A stretch of 43,109 bases of DNA from Cysteiniphilum litorale (lineage in GTDB: Bacteria > Pseudomonadota > Gammaproteobacteria > Francisellales > Francisellaceae): assembly GCF_003428165.1 (NCBI RefSeq), contig NZ_QLIQ01000028.1, forward strand, positions 1-43,109. Direction: 5' to 3'. Each line of letters opens with the position of its first letter. Positions within the stretch are counted from its first letter, which is position 1. Position numbers and translations under genes: made by a program. A model generated the notes under the pieces. That model had not been told where the DNA came from. It searched no databases and was given only the letters and a program-made list of their open reading frames with translations. This document shows positions 9,571-18,302 of the stretch, piece after piece.

Positions 9571-10113
9571 ATGAAAAATAAATTGATGCTTTCAGTAGCC
9601 TTATTAATGTCAACTTCAGTGGTTAGTTATGCTGTTAGCCCTACTCTTGAAGTTAAGTTTCGTGGGGCGGTATCAGATGTCACATGTGAACCAGGGCTTA
9701 TGGATGATGGTGGTGTTGTTGCAAATAATATTATTGATTTTGATATTATCACAGCAGCAATGGCTAGTGCTAAAGATAATGACATCATAACTGACACTAC
9801 TAAAAATTTCAAAATATATGCAAAGGATGCTGGTGGCACATGTACACCAACTGGTGCAAATATTTGGGTAGATGCTGAGGAGCAAATACCTGATGTAATT
9901 AAAAATGCTGGTAGTGCTAAGAATATAGGTGTTCATCTTGTCGATGGCTCAGATCGAGAAGTAATTGGTAAGGAAACTAACTATACATTCAATACGGGAG
10001 GCCCTTATACCGTTGATTATAAGGCAAGCTTATATCATATAGGTGATTCTACTAGTCCTGTTACTGTCGGTACTATTGTTGCATCAGCCAGTTTTACGGT
10101 TGCGTATTTCTAA
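9571..10113 (+). CDS. Type 1-like fimbrial subunit (major pilin candidate)
   Basis: This is a 180-residue pilin of the classical chaperone-usher kind. A signal peptide (about 1-21, ending SYA) precedes a donor-strand region. Two cysteines (in DVTCEP and GGTCTP) are spaced as in the FimA fold, where they form a disulfide. The C-terminal strand ASASFTVAYF matches the family pattern with a penultimate aromatic, recognised by the chaperone. Subunits polymerise outside the cell by donor-strand exchange. It is the first gene of the operon and is followed 32 bases later by the usher, as expected for the most abundant subunit. GGAG at 9559-9562 supports the start. Confidence 0.85.
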   Translation: MKNKLMLSVALLMSTSVVSYAVSPTLEVKFRGAVSDVTCEPGLMDDGGVVANNIIDFDIITAAMASAKDNDIITDTTKNFKIYAKDAGGTCTPTGANIWVDAEEQIPDVIKNAGSAKNIGVHLVDGSDREVIGKETNYTFNTGGPYTVDYKASLYHIGDSTSPVTVGTIVASASFTVAYF

Positions 10114-10145
10114 ATTTTATTAGTTGAGTTTGTTGGTGTATTATA

Positions 10146-12584
10146 ATGCTGTCTAGAAATAAATTAGCGATCTCAATTATTAGTGGGATGTTCACTTCTT
10201 TATCAACAACAAAGATAGTGGAAGCTAAATTTTATACGGATTTCTTTTATACACCTACCAACTCTGTTTCATCGAAAGCTGTTGATAAATATTTAGATAA
10301 TAATGGGGTTATTCCGGGCGTGTATTATTTAACTGTCAAAGTAAATGATCGTTTTGTTGGTCGAGAGCGTATTGATATTAAAGAAAAGAAAGGTAGCTTT
10401 TTAGTCTGTAAGCCTTTATCAATATTTAAAAACAATGTAGTAGATATCAGTTCAATAAGAGAACCGCAACAATTAGATTGTGGTCAGTTTGATGAAGATA
10501 ATGGTATTTACTATAAGCTTGACCTTGATCGCCGTGAAATTAATTATTATGTGCCAACCAAACTATTGCAACACAAAAAGAAATCTTTAGATGATTTAGT
10601 CGATGAATCGCTAATTAGTGGAGGCTATTTAAATTATAACGCTAATGCGATTAAAAATGGCAACTTGACTGATGCTCAATTGCCCGTTACCGCACAATTT
10701 GGTGGAAATGTAGGTCTGTGGAGTTTTTATGCAGATGTATATAATGATGATGCTTTCAAAGATGATTTTCAAATTAGCCGAGCTTACGTTGAGCATCCGA
10801 TATATTCACTTAACTCTAGCGCTAGAATAGGTCAGTTAATGACGAGATCTCAGTTATTAACATCTGGATATTCTTTCTATGGTGTCTCTTTATTTACTGA
10901 TGCTGATATGTGGGAAGACTCTTTACATTATCAACCAATTATAGATGGTTATTTAGTGGAGCCTTCAACTGTAAAGGTTTACGTTAATGGTGGATTATCT
11001 ACTATGCGTTATATGAGCGCAGGTTATTATCAAATCGCTGATTTAAAGTTTCCACCATATGCAACAGTGACGATAGAAGAAGAAGCTAGATCTGGAGCAA
11101 AAACAGTTAGATCGCTACGCGTTCCATACAATAGTAGTTTGTTAAAAAGTGGATATGGTGAGTATCAGCTGGATGTTGGTTATTCCGACGATGATATAAA
11201 CACTTGGCAAAATAGTGGTTTCTTTAAGATGTATTACGGCTATGGTATAGGTAGCTATACGCCTTATATTAGCTACTTTCAAGGAAGGCAATCCTTTAAT
11301 GCTCAGTTAGGACTAGATAGTTATTTATCTTGGATCGATAGTTCTATTAATACCGAATATAGCTACTCACAATATAAAATTAATGGTAAAACCTACTCTG
11401 GTGATGCTATTGGACTTAGTGTTAATAAACAAGTATTTGAGGGCTTCAACGTTGCGATGTCATCACTATTTTATGCATCTGGATATTACTTGCCTAGTTT
11501 GAATAATCAGCAAGAATCAATTTTTAATGTTGTACCAACGCAGAATATAAGAAATGAAAATAGGTTAAACCTTACATTAAGTCCGAGTGTTATGATGGAT
11601 AGTGCTTCTACTATTATTCCCTCAGTAAATTTAAGTTATAGCCAGTATGAGTATTATGATAATTTACCGACGCAATCACAACTTAATATCTATGCTTCTG
11701 CCTCTTACTCCCCAGTGAATTATGGTTTGAATTTCAGTTATAGTCCCAAAAATAATCTTTTTGCAGTTGGATTGAGTATTTCTGTTAGTCTTGATGAAGC
11801 AATCAGTGGCTTCAAATTAAATAATATCAACATGAATATGGCGACTGATAATGAGAGTAACACAACCTACTCCAATTCAATTAATGGAACTATTGACGAT
11901 AACTATGGTTATTCAATAGGCTATAGTGGTGATAATAAAGAAAATTATGAAGGATCCTTAGCTGTATCTAGCAAAGTTAATAATGTATTTAACTACAATA
12001 TTATGGTAGATACTAATGAAACTTATAGTGCACATGTCGGAGGCTCAATAGCATATACTAATAAAAGTGGTATGCTGATTTCTGATTTGAATCTTTCAAA
12101 TCCAGTTATAGCAAAAGTCGGTAATCGTTCAGGTATTGAGGTCAATGGAGAGGGTACAAATAAAGATGGTTATGTGTTATTAAACAATCCATCTGGACGC
12201 TATCGAGAAGGTTATTATCATATTAATCCTAGTTCAGTTAATACCAATATCTTGATTCCTAATTATCAACAGGAAATTTACTCAGGAAGCAAATCATTCG
12301 CTTTTGTCGACTTTCAGGCACAAACATTAAAGCGAGTTTATATGCGATTAAAAGTAGATGGCAAGTTTTTACCAATGGGGACAATATTGAATGACAAGAA
12401 AGGTGAAAACTTTGTTGTTGATTATAATGGCGGATTGTTATTTTCAACTAATTTAGAAGGCAACAGTGCAAACTTAGATGTTGTGTTAAAAAATGACCAA
12501 TACAGCTGTTCAGTAGTAGTCTCCGAGGAGAAAACAGATGGAATTCTAAATCTAGGTAGTATTGAGTGTACTCATGTTGTTTAA
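10146..12584 (+). CDS. Fimbrial outer-membrane usher (FimD/PapC family)
   Basis: This 812-residue outer-membrane pore assembles and secretes the pilus. It shows an exported N-terminus and then the PapC_N chaperone-binding domain (FYTDFF...PGVYYLTVKVNDRFVGRERID, about 28-165). A long Tyr/Ser-rich barrel follows, with the usher hallmark of an acidic run before SLRVPYNSSLLKSGYGEY. The C-terminal PapC_C domain (PMGTILNDKKGENFVVDYNGG) ends in a Cys pair. The length is normal for ushers (about 800-850). The signal peptide is somewhat unusual, with a polar stretch (STTKIVEA) near the cleavage site. The gene lies between pilin and chaperone in one operon. Its SD is weak (GGTG), which could keep usher levels below those of the pilin. 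Confidence 0.92.
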   Translation: MLSRNKLAISIISGMFTSLSTTKIVEAKFYTDFFYTPTNSVSSKAVDKYLDNNGVIPGVYYLTVKVNDRFVGRERIDIKEKKGSFLVCKPLSIFKNNVVDISSIREPQQLDCGQFDEDNGIYYKLDLDRREINYYVPTKLLQHKKKSLDDLVDESLISGGYLNYNANAIKNGNLTDAQLPVTAQFGGNVGLWSFYADVYNDDAFKDDFQISRAYVEHPIYSLNSSARIGQLMTRSQLLTSGYSFYGVSLFTDADMWEDSLHYQPIIDGYLVEPSTVKVYVNGGLSTMRYMSAGYYQIADLKFPPYATVTIEEEARSGAKTVRSLRVPYNSSLLKSGYGEYQLDVGYSDDDINTWQNSGFFKMYYGYGIGSYTPYISYFQGRQSFNAQLGLDSYLSWIDSSINTEYSYSQYKINGKTYSGDAIGLSVNKQVFEGFNVAMSSLFYASGYYLPSLNNQQESIFNVVPTQNIRNENRLNLTLSPSVMMDSASTIIPSVNLSYSQYEYYDNLPTQSQLNIYASASYSPVNYGLNFSYSPKNNLFAVGLSISVSLDEAISGFKLNNINMNMATDNESNTTYSNSINGTIDDNYGYSIGYSGDNKENYEGSLAVSSKVNNVFNYNIMVDTNETYSAHVGGSIAYTNKSGMLISDLNLSNPVIAKVGNRSGIEVNGEGTNKDGYVLLNNPSGRYREGYYHINPSSVNTNILIPNYQQEIYSGSKSFAFVDFQAQTLKRVYMRLKVDGKFLPMGTILNDKKGENFVVDYNGGLLFSTNLEGNSANLDVVLKNDQYSCSVVVSEEKTDGILNLGSIECTHVV

Positions 12585-12612
12585 CAATAAAGTAATCTTG
12601 GAGAGGGTTTAA

Positions 12613-13317
12613 ATGAAAAAAATATTTTTAATGTTATTTTTTATTACTTATACATTACAAGCCTATTCATTAACATTGAATATGACACGATATGTATACA
12701 CTGAGGGTGATAAACGTATAACTTCAACAGTAAAAAATCCATTAGACATAAAATATGGTGGACAAATGTGGGTTGAACCATATGCGTTTAAGACAGAAGG
12801 TCGCAAAAAATATACTTCTGAAACACTATTTGTGGTAACGCCCTCTGTTTCTGTATTTAATGCACAAGAGGAGAAAGACTTTGATATTATGATGCTTGAG
12901 GATCAGTTACCTAAAGATAGAGAGTCAATTTTTCATCTGAATTTACAAATGATTCCTGAGATAAACGATAGTGATGCAGGCAAAAATAAAATTGTTTTAG
13001 CGCCGAGGATAGTTGTTAAGCTATTTTATCGTCCCAAAGCTCTAGCAGATAATCGTCAAGGGCAAGAGTCTAAAATAACATTGCGTTGTGAAAATGATGT
13101 GTTAGTGATATCTAATCCAACACCGTTTTTCTTCTCTATAAATAAAATTGTCTCGGGCTTGAGTCTTGATGAAAAAGAAATTTCACCACTGGAAAGATTG
13201 GTTGTGCCTCAAGATGAAACAATTGTTTTAAATGGGTGTAAACAAGCAGACAAATATACTATTGGTTTTATCAATGATTATGGCGCTGAGGAGCCATACA
13301 CATATGATGTTCAATAA
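12613..13317 (+). CDS. Periplasmic pilus chaperone (PapD family)
   Basis: This 234-residue PapD-like chaperone caps and folds the pilins by donor-strand complementation. The signal peptide covers about 1-18. The family signature LPKDRESIFHLNLQMIP lies at about 99-115. The subunit-anchoring basic pair is visible as R26 (MTRYVY) and K136 (VVKLFYRP). The short loop before the signature suggests the FGS (short-loop) type that builds rigid pili. GGAGAGGG upstream is a strong SD. The 3' end overlaps the adhesin gene by 14 bases, indicating translational coupling. Confidence 0.92.
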   Translation: MKKIFLMLFFITYTLQAYSLTLNMTRYVYTEGDKRITSTVKNPLDIKYGGQMWVEPYAFKTEGRKKYTSETLFVVTPSVSVFNAQEEKDFDIMMLEDQLPKDRESIFHLNLQMIPEINDSDAGKNKIVLAPRIVVKLFYRPKALADNRQGQESKITLRCENDVLVISNPTPFFFSINKIVSGLSLDEKEISPLERLVVPQDETIVLNGCKQADKYTIGFINDYGAEEPYTYDVQ

Positions 13318-14287
13318 GTTTATAGCTGGAATAACTATAATGTTATGCAGTAGCCTCGTTTTTGGAGAATATCATATTACGACACAGTATGATATTTATT
13401 CTCCACCTGCAAATCTTGATCTAAGTCAAATGAAGGTTGGCGATGAAATATTGGTAGGTCAGTATGATATCGGCTTGTATATTGCGGCTGATGAGCCAGT
13501 TGGTCCATATGGTAATATCGGTTGTTATAAATCTGATTTATCCTATACGGGCACAGGGATTGATAGTGGTAATAATGATTTTGAATTTGTTTTGAAGGCT
13601 TTAAGCAGTGATGGTAGCACTGTCTTAGTAGAAAATGTGAATTGTAATAATGGGAAATTGTTTCAAGAACCATATTCTTCGGACACCGATCATAATCGCT
13701 ACTGGAAGTCACAGCTTTGGATTAAGCGTATTGGCAGTACTGGAGACACAACTAGTTATTTAACCTACCCAAAAGTCTATTACTGTTTTTATAATAATGG
13801 AGAATCTGGTTGCCAAGGCTCTCAGGTTGTAGCTAATCCATGGTCACCTGATAAGTCTCAGGTCATCATTACACCGCCTCAGACCTGTGAACCAGAATTA
13901 TATTGGAATGGGCAAATCGATCCAAATACGATTAGATTAGATAATTTAAAAGGCGCAATTGCTCTAAACAATGAGGCTGAGGATAGAAACAGACAATACT
14001 TTGGTATTAGACCAAAAAGTGGGATCAGTGATTGTAATAGTAAAGTTGGGGTTACAATGACAATGAATGCAACTCAAGTGAGTCAAGGTCCTGCAATTTA
14101 TGCAGGAAATGATACTTATGCTTTTGTGGTAAGAGATATTACTAATAATCAATATGTAATAAGTGGGTCGCCAATTTTACATGAGGGCACGAGTGTAGAA
14201 TATTACGTTAATTATTTTAGAACGAATAATAGTGTTTACCATGGAGAGCTTAGTTCATCAGTTACATTTGAAGTGATTTATAATTAG
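13304..14287 (+). CDS. Two-domain fimbrial tip adhesin candidate
   Basis: I start this 327-residue protein at ATG 13304 (a second ATG follows at 13307). GAGGAG lies ten bases upstream, and the resulting N-terminus (MMFNKFIAGITIML...VFG) is a proper signal peptide. The first roughly 190 residues resemble no family I recognise but contain paired cysteines and many aromatic residues, as expected for a receptor-binding domain. The last roughly 130 residues look like a pilin domain, with two cysteines (QTCEPELYWNG and SDCNSK) and a final strand SVTFEVIYN. That two-domain plan and the position after chaperone and usher are those of FimH/PapG-type tips. The ligand cannot be predicted. Confidence 0.75.
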   Translation: MMFNKFIAGITIMLCSSLVFGEYHITTQYDIYSPPANLDLSQMKVGDEILVGQYDIGLYIAADEPVGPYGNIGCYKSDLSYTGTGIDSGNNDFEFVLKALSSDGSTVLVENVNCNNGKLFQEPYSSDTDHNRYWKSQLWIKRIGSTGDTTSYLTYPKVYYCFYNNGESGCQGSQVVANPWSPDKSQVIITPPQTCEPELYWNGQIDPNTIRLDNLKGAIALNNEAEDRNRQYFGIRPKSGISDCNSKVGVTMTMNATQVSQGPAIYAGNDTYAFVVRDITNNQYVISGSPILHEGTSVEYYVNYFRTNNSVYHGELSSSVTFEVIYN

Positions 14288-14343
14288 TTTAAATAATATG
14301 GTAGAAAATAATTTAATTTTTTAAGAAATAGTTGAAGATGATA

Positions 14344-14892
14344 ATGAAATTAATAAATAAAATAAAATGGTCTCTTTTGGCGCCACTAGGAGCGATTACG
14401 ATATCTTTTGCACAAGGTAGTCTAGATGTTAAATTTACAGGAGCTATTTCATATTCAGATACCTGTGAAGTGGCATTATTTGATAAAAATGGTCTCTACG
14501 TTCCTTCTAATATTATCTCTTTAGAGCAGCTCAAACCAAGTGATGCTGAAATTCAAGGAGCTGTCGGAACAAAAACAAAATTCTATATAGGTCCTAGAGA
14601 CCCCAATTTATGTAGGTCGGTTAAATCTGCAGAAATTACAACTGTTGGTCTTGAGTCAAGTACGAAGGGTGTATTAAGAAACTTAAGTCAATTTGGCCCC
14701 CAAAATATTGGAGTAGCTGTGCGCGATGAAAATGATAATAACGTCATTAATCAGACAACTAAGTATGGTAGTTTATCAACTCCTTTCAGAGTGATGTTTA
14801 ATGCCTTTATGTATAACCTTAATGGTATTAAACCTATTGGTGGTGAGATTACCTCATCTTTAGTTTTTATAGTCAGTTATCAAGAAGTTTAA
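14344..14892 (+). CDS. Second type 1-like fimbrial subunit
   Basis: This is a pilin of about 182 residues. Features are a signal peptide (MKLINKIKW...ISFA), the pilin N-terminal motif LDVKFTGAISYSDTCEV, a second cysteine (NLCRS) and a terminal strand SSLVFIVSYQEV. It is clearly related to the 9571 pilin (both have EVKF/DVKF-x-GA, NIGV and a C-terminal FxVxY). Three starts lie close together (TTG 14332, ATG 14338, ATG 14344). I prefer 14344 because GAAG is six bases before it and the signal peptide then begins with a normal charged region. As the last pilus gene it may be a minor, adaptor or terminator subunit. Confidence 0.75.
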   Translation: MKLINKIKWSLLAPLGAITISFAQGSLDVKFTGAISYSDTCEVALFDKNGLYVPSNIISLEQLKPSDAEIQGAVGTKTKFYIGPRDPNLCRSVKSAEITTVGLESSTKGVLRNLSQFGPQNIGVAVRDENDNNVINQTTKYGSLSTPFRVMFNAFMYNLNGIKPIGGEITSSLVFIVSYQEV

Positions 14893-14919
14893 TAATTTCA
14901 ACCAAAAAAGGAGAAAAAA

Positions 14920-16005
14920 ATGGAAAAGAAGTTAATAGCAATTGGACTACTTTGTAGTATGTTCGGTAGTAGTTTTGGCGGCGTGTCAGTATCAAAGTCA
15001 GAGGTAGCAACAGAGCGTACTGAGTTAGAAATTTCAGATAGTAGTAAATACTCAGTGATACGACTTGCAGCATACGATACTAATGGAAACTCAGTTGCAA
15101 TGGATGATTGCTCAACGGTTGAGTTTACTAAGTCACCATCAGAACTTGGAGAGTTTACAAGTAAGGTTTATCCTGATCCAGATTCGGATCCGATGCATGA
15201 AAATAAGTGTTATATACATTTATCACCAGGTGTTAAGCCGGGGAAGGTGACAGTTAGTGCAAAAATAAATAATGAAGCCTTGGATGGCGAGTTAAAAGAA
15301 GTTTATGTTGATATTATTGGTGAGGAGCAACCAGTAATTTCAATCAAAGGGCAAAAAGATGGTGCTGAGCCGAATAGTAATGGTCTTTTTACTGTTTATA
15401 GTTCAAAGCGTCTTGATAAAGATTTAAGTGTTAATATCAACATTGATGAAACGATTAATAACACTGCCACAAATGGAGATGATTATGAAGCTATCAACTC
15501 ACCAGTAATTATTAGAGCAGGGTATGATAAAGCTGATGTTGAAGTTAAGGTTAAGAGCGACCAGATATCAGAAGGGGATGAGTATCTTAAAATTGATGTG
15601 GTTGGTGGTGATTATTTAGTTGATAGCGATGAGTCTAGTGCTCAGATCACCATTCGAGATAATACAGTACATAAGCCAGAAATAGGTATTGTAAAGATAC
15701 AGAATCCTGCAGAGCCATCTACCAATGGTCAATTTGAAATTCATGCAGCAGAAGCGGTATCAGATGACATAACAGTTAGAGTCAATCTTAATGGAAGTAC
15801 TGCAGAAGAAAATAAAGATTTTAATGCAATCACGAAAGAGGTCGTCATTCGGAAAGGTCAAGCGTCTGTTATTAAAGATATAACAGTAATAGATGATAAT
15901 ATATATGACCCTAATGAATCGATTAAAATTAATTTAGAGAGTTCCTCTGATTATCAGATAAAAGTTGGTGAAGAGAGTGCGACACTTGTTATTCAAGATG
16001 ATGAT
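14920..16005 (+). repeat. Duplicated adhesin segment, copy 1 (1086 bp)
   Basis: It matches 16549-17634. Reading the two side by side I find four base differences: two silent, one giving S18G and one giving E94K. Identity begins essentially at the start codon and stops abruptly after the codon for D362, beyond which the two genes are unrelated. It behaves as a clean cassette boundary. Confidence 0.9.
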
Positions 16006-16380
16006 ACAAAACCAGTTGAAGGTGCAGTTTGTGCTAATGGTGTGAAAACTATTGATGCTATGGGGCGTTCTGGCTCATCTTATATGACCTTGGATTGTGA
16101 TAATAATTCTGCTCAGATTAAAATTCCAGCAGGATCTTCATTTCACGTTAGTGTTTTTTTTGCGCCAGAAAGCGGGTTACCAGCAAAAGACTTTATACTA
16201 AACGGGCGTCAGTTGACTTTTACCTCAGAAGAGATTAAAAACATAACTTCTTTGCATGCAATTGAGAATGTTTCTGGTATAAATGACTACTATGCGATGA
16301 TAGCAAGAAGCGAAGAAGAATTAGTCTGTTGGGGTAATAGTTTTGGTGTACAACATCATGAGTGTAAGTCTACATATTAA
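14920..16380 (+). CDS. Exported Ig-like/Calx-beta adhesin-like protein, copy 1
   Basis: This 486-residue protein has a signal peptide (about 1-20). An Ig-like domain (about 21-134, with C64 and C97 probably bonded) comes next. Two Calx-beta domains follow: about 138-248, with GDDYEAI, RAGYDKA and SEGDEYL; and about 253-362, with NKDFNAI, RKGQAS and YDPNESI, ending IQDDD. Calx-beta folds bind calcium and are common in cell-surface adhesins. Residues 363-486 form a unique tail with four cysteines and no recognised family. AGGAG six bases before the ATG is a strong SD. It lies 27 bases after the last pilin, so it is probably in the pilus transcript. The first 1086 bases are almost identical to those of the next gene. 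Confidence 0.75.
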   Translation: MEKKLIAIGLLCSMFGSSFGGVSVSKSEVATERTELEISDSSKYSVIRLAAYDTNGNSVAMDDCSTVEFTKSPSELGEFTSKVYPDPDSDPMHENKCYIHLSPGVKPGKVTVSAKINNEALDGELKEVYVDIIGEEQPVISIKGQKDGAEPNSNGLFTVYSSKRLDKDLSVNINIDETINNTATNGDDYEAINSPVIIRAGYDKADVEVKVKSDQISEGDEYLKIDVVGGDYLVDSDESSAQITIRDNTVHKPEIGIVKIQNPAEPSTNGQFEIHAAEAVSDDITVRVNLNGSTAEENKDFNAITKEVVIRKGQASVIKDITVIDDNIYDPNESIKINLESSSDYQIKVGEESATLVIQDDDTKPVEGAVCANGVKTIDAMGRSGSSYMTLDCDNNSAQIKIPAGSSFHVSVFFAPESGLPAKDFILNGRQLTFTSEEIKNITSLHAIENVSGINDYYAMIARSEEELVCWGNSFGVQHHECKSTY

Positions 16381-16548
16381 GATTTAAACTGGTTTACTAC
16401 GTATTGATACCTATGGGTGAAGTCTATCGACTTGAGCAGCAGCCAAAATTAAAGTGAGTATTTGATTTAGGTGGTTTCATTCATCGATGGGTAATACTCG
16501 TGGTGATCTGTCTACGAAAGCATAGAGTAAAGAAGGAAAAAATAAAAA

Positions 16549-17634
16549 ATGGAAAAGAAGTTAATAGCAATTGGGCTACTTTGTAGTATGTTCGGTAGTG
16601 GTTTTGGCGGCGTGTCAGTATCAAAGTCAGAGGTAGCAACAGAGCGTACTGAGTTAGAAATTTCAGATAGTAGTAAATACTCAGTGATACGACTTGCAGC
16701 ATACGATACTAATGGAAACTCAGTTGCAATGGATGATTGCTCAACGGTTGAGTTTACTAAGTCACCATCAGAACTTGGAGAGTTTACAAGTAAGGTTTAT
16801 CCTGATCCAGATTCGGATCCGATGCATAAAAATAAGTGTTATATACATTTATCACCAGGTGTTAAGCCGGGGAAGGTGACAGTTAGTGCAAAAATAAATA
16901 ATGAAGCCTTGGATGGCGAGTTAAAAGAAGTTTATGTTGATATTATTGGTGAGGAGCAACCAGTAATTTCAATCAAAGGGCAAAAAGATGGTGCTGAGCC
17001 GAATAGTAATGGTCTTTTTACTGTTTATAGTTCAAAGCGTCTTGATAAAGATTTAAGTGTTAATATCAACATTGATGAAACGATTAATAACACTGCCACA
17101 AATGGAGATGATTATGAAGCTATTAACTCACCAGTAATTATTAGAGCAGGGTATGATAAAGCTGATGTTGAAGTTAAGGTTAAGAGCGACCAGATATCAG
17201 AAGGGGATGAGTATCTTAAAATTGATGTGGTTGGTGGTGATTATTTAGTTGATAGCGATGAGTCTAGTGCTCAGATCACCATTCGAGATAATACAGTACA
17301 TAAGCCAGAAATAGGTATTGTAAAGATACAGAATCCTGCAGAGCCATCTACCAATGGTCAATTTGAAATTCATGCAGCAGAAGCGGTATCAGATGACATA
17401 ACAGTTAGAGTCAATCTTAATGGAAGTACTGCAGAAGAAAATAAAGATTTTAATGCAATCACGAAAGAGGTCGTCATTCGGAAAGGTCAAGCGTCTGTTA
17501 TTAAAGATATAACAGTAATAGATGATAATATATATGACCCTAATGAATCGATTAAAATTAATTTAGAGAGTTCCTCTGATTATCAGATAAAAGTTGGTGA
17601 AGAGAGTGCGACACTTGTTATTCAAGATGATGAT
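16549..17634 (+). repeat. Duplicated adhesin segment, copy 2 (1086 bp)
   Basis: This is the partner of 14920-16005, a direct repeat offset by 1629 bases. Recombination between the two would delete one C-terminal tail plus the spacer and leave a single intact gene carrying the copy-2 tail. Gene conversion could explain the near identity. Confidence 0.9.
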
Positions 17635-18243
17635 CCTCAATTATCAGGTCAACCATCAATTCCTAGCCCAGTAAAAGTAGATCAAGAGATAAGTATTTCT
17701 CAAGGCACCTTAAACTTTCCATTAGAAGCATCCCTTGGTTATTCATGGCAAGCCTGTCCAACGGCAGGTGGTCAATGCTCTGATATCGCTACTGGTCAGT
17801 TATATAAGGTTCAAAGTGCTGATGCTGATTGGAAGAGCAATAAGCTTCAAGCAACAGTGACTAAAGATGGACAAAATTTTGTTAGTAATCAGGCAAGTGT
17901 TGAAGCTCTTCCTGAGTCAGGACCTCTTCGTCTTAGATTTGAATGTCGGCAATATAGTCCTGGTCTTTTCGACCTTGCAGTTCAAATACATGTAATTGCA
18001 TCTAATCCTAATAACTTTCCAGTAAGTGTTAATATTAATGGCAATCACCCCGGTGTAAAAACCATCGCTCCAAATACATCAGAAGTTGACATAGGCAGTG
18101 CTGAGCATACTTCTCAGATAACAATGAAAGTAGATGGTTATAATGGAAGTACCACAGGTGATCAACCTCAAAACTGTAAAACGGCACTTGGTTTCACTGG
18201 TTTTAACTATGAGACGAGTGTTGATGCGCAAAGAGTAAATTAG
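16549..18243 (+). CDS. Exported Ig-like/Calx-beta adhesin-like protein, copy 2
   Basis: This 564-residue paralogue has residues 1-362 (signal peptide, Ig-like domain, two Calx-beta domains) the same as copy 1 except S18G and E94K. The C-terminus is entirely different and longer: about 202 residues. The new part begins with a proline-rich linker (QPSIPSPVKV) and then a small Ig-like module with a Trp/Cys pattern (YSWQACPTAGGQCSD). After that comes a terminal domain with two cysteines (FECRQYSP and QNCKTAL). The SD is poorer than in copy 1 (GAAGGA, 11-13 bases from the ATG). A 168-base spacer separates it from copy 1. It probably presents a different ligand-binding tip on the same stalk, but no ligand can be inferred. 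Confidence 0.75.
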   Translation: MEKKLIAIGLLCSMFGSGFGGVSVSKSEVATERTELEISDSSKYSVIRLAAYDTNGNSVAMDDCSTVEFTKSPSELGEFTSKVYPDPDSDPMHKNKCYIHLSPGVKPGKVTVSAKINNEALDGELKEVYVDIIGEEQPVISIKGQKDGAEPNSNGLFTVYSSKRLDKDLSVNINIDETINNTATNGDDYEAINSPVIIRAGYDKADVEVKVKSDQISEGDEYLKIDVVGGDYLVDSDESSAQITIRDNTVHKPEIGIVKIQNPAEPSTNGQFEIHAAEAVSDDITVRVNLNGSTAEENKDFNAITKEVVIRKGQASVIKDITVIDDNIYDPNESIKINLESSSDYQIKVGEESATLVIQDDDPQLSGQPSIPSPVKVDQEISISQGTLNFPLEASLGYSWQACPTAGGQCSDIATGQLYKVQSADADWKSNKLQATVTKDGQNFVSNQASVEALPESGPLRLRFECRQYSPGLFDLAVQIHVIASNPNNFPVSVNINGNHPGVKTIAPNTSEVDIGSAEHTSQITMKVDGYNGSTTGDQPQNCKTALGFTGFNYETSVDAQRVN

Positions 18244-18246
18244 ATC

Positions 18247-18276
18247 AATAACGAGGCAGGGCTAATTTTCGTTATT
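18247..18276 (+). terminator. Stem-loop after adhesin copy 2
   Basis: AATAACGA (18247-18254) pairs perfectly with TCGTTATT (18269-18276) across a 14-base loop, just after the stop codon. No run of T follows, so it may be an RNA-stabilising or processing hairpin rather than a rho-independent terminator. Confidence 0.35.
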
Positions 18277-18302
18277 AAACTATAAATAGAAGGAAATTTT
18301 TT

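Noticed and set aside
16381-16548. Spacer between the twin adhesins as a gene remnant
   Set aside because: Short open stretches are visible (one ends RLEQQPKLK), but none resembles either adhesin tail or a known family. It could be debris of a third tail, but there is no support.
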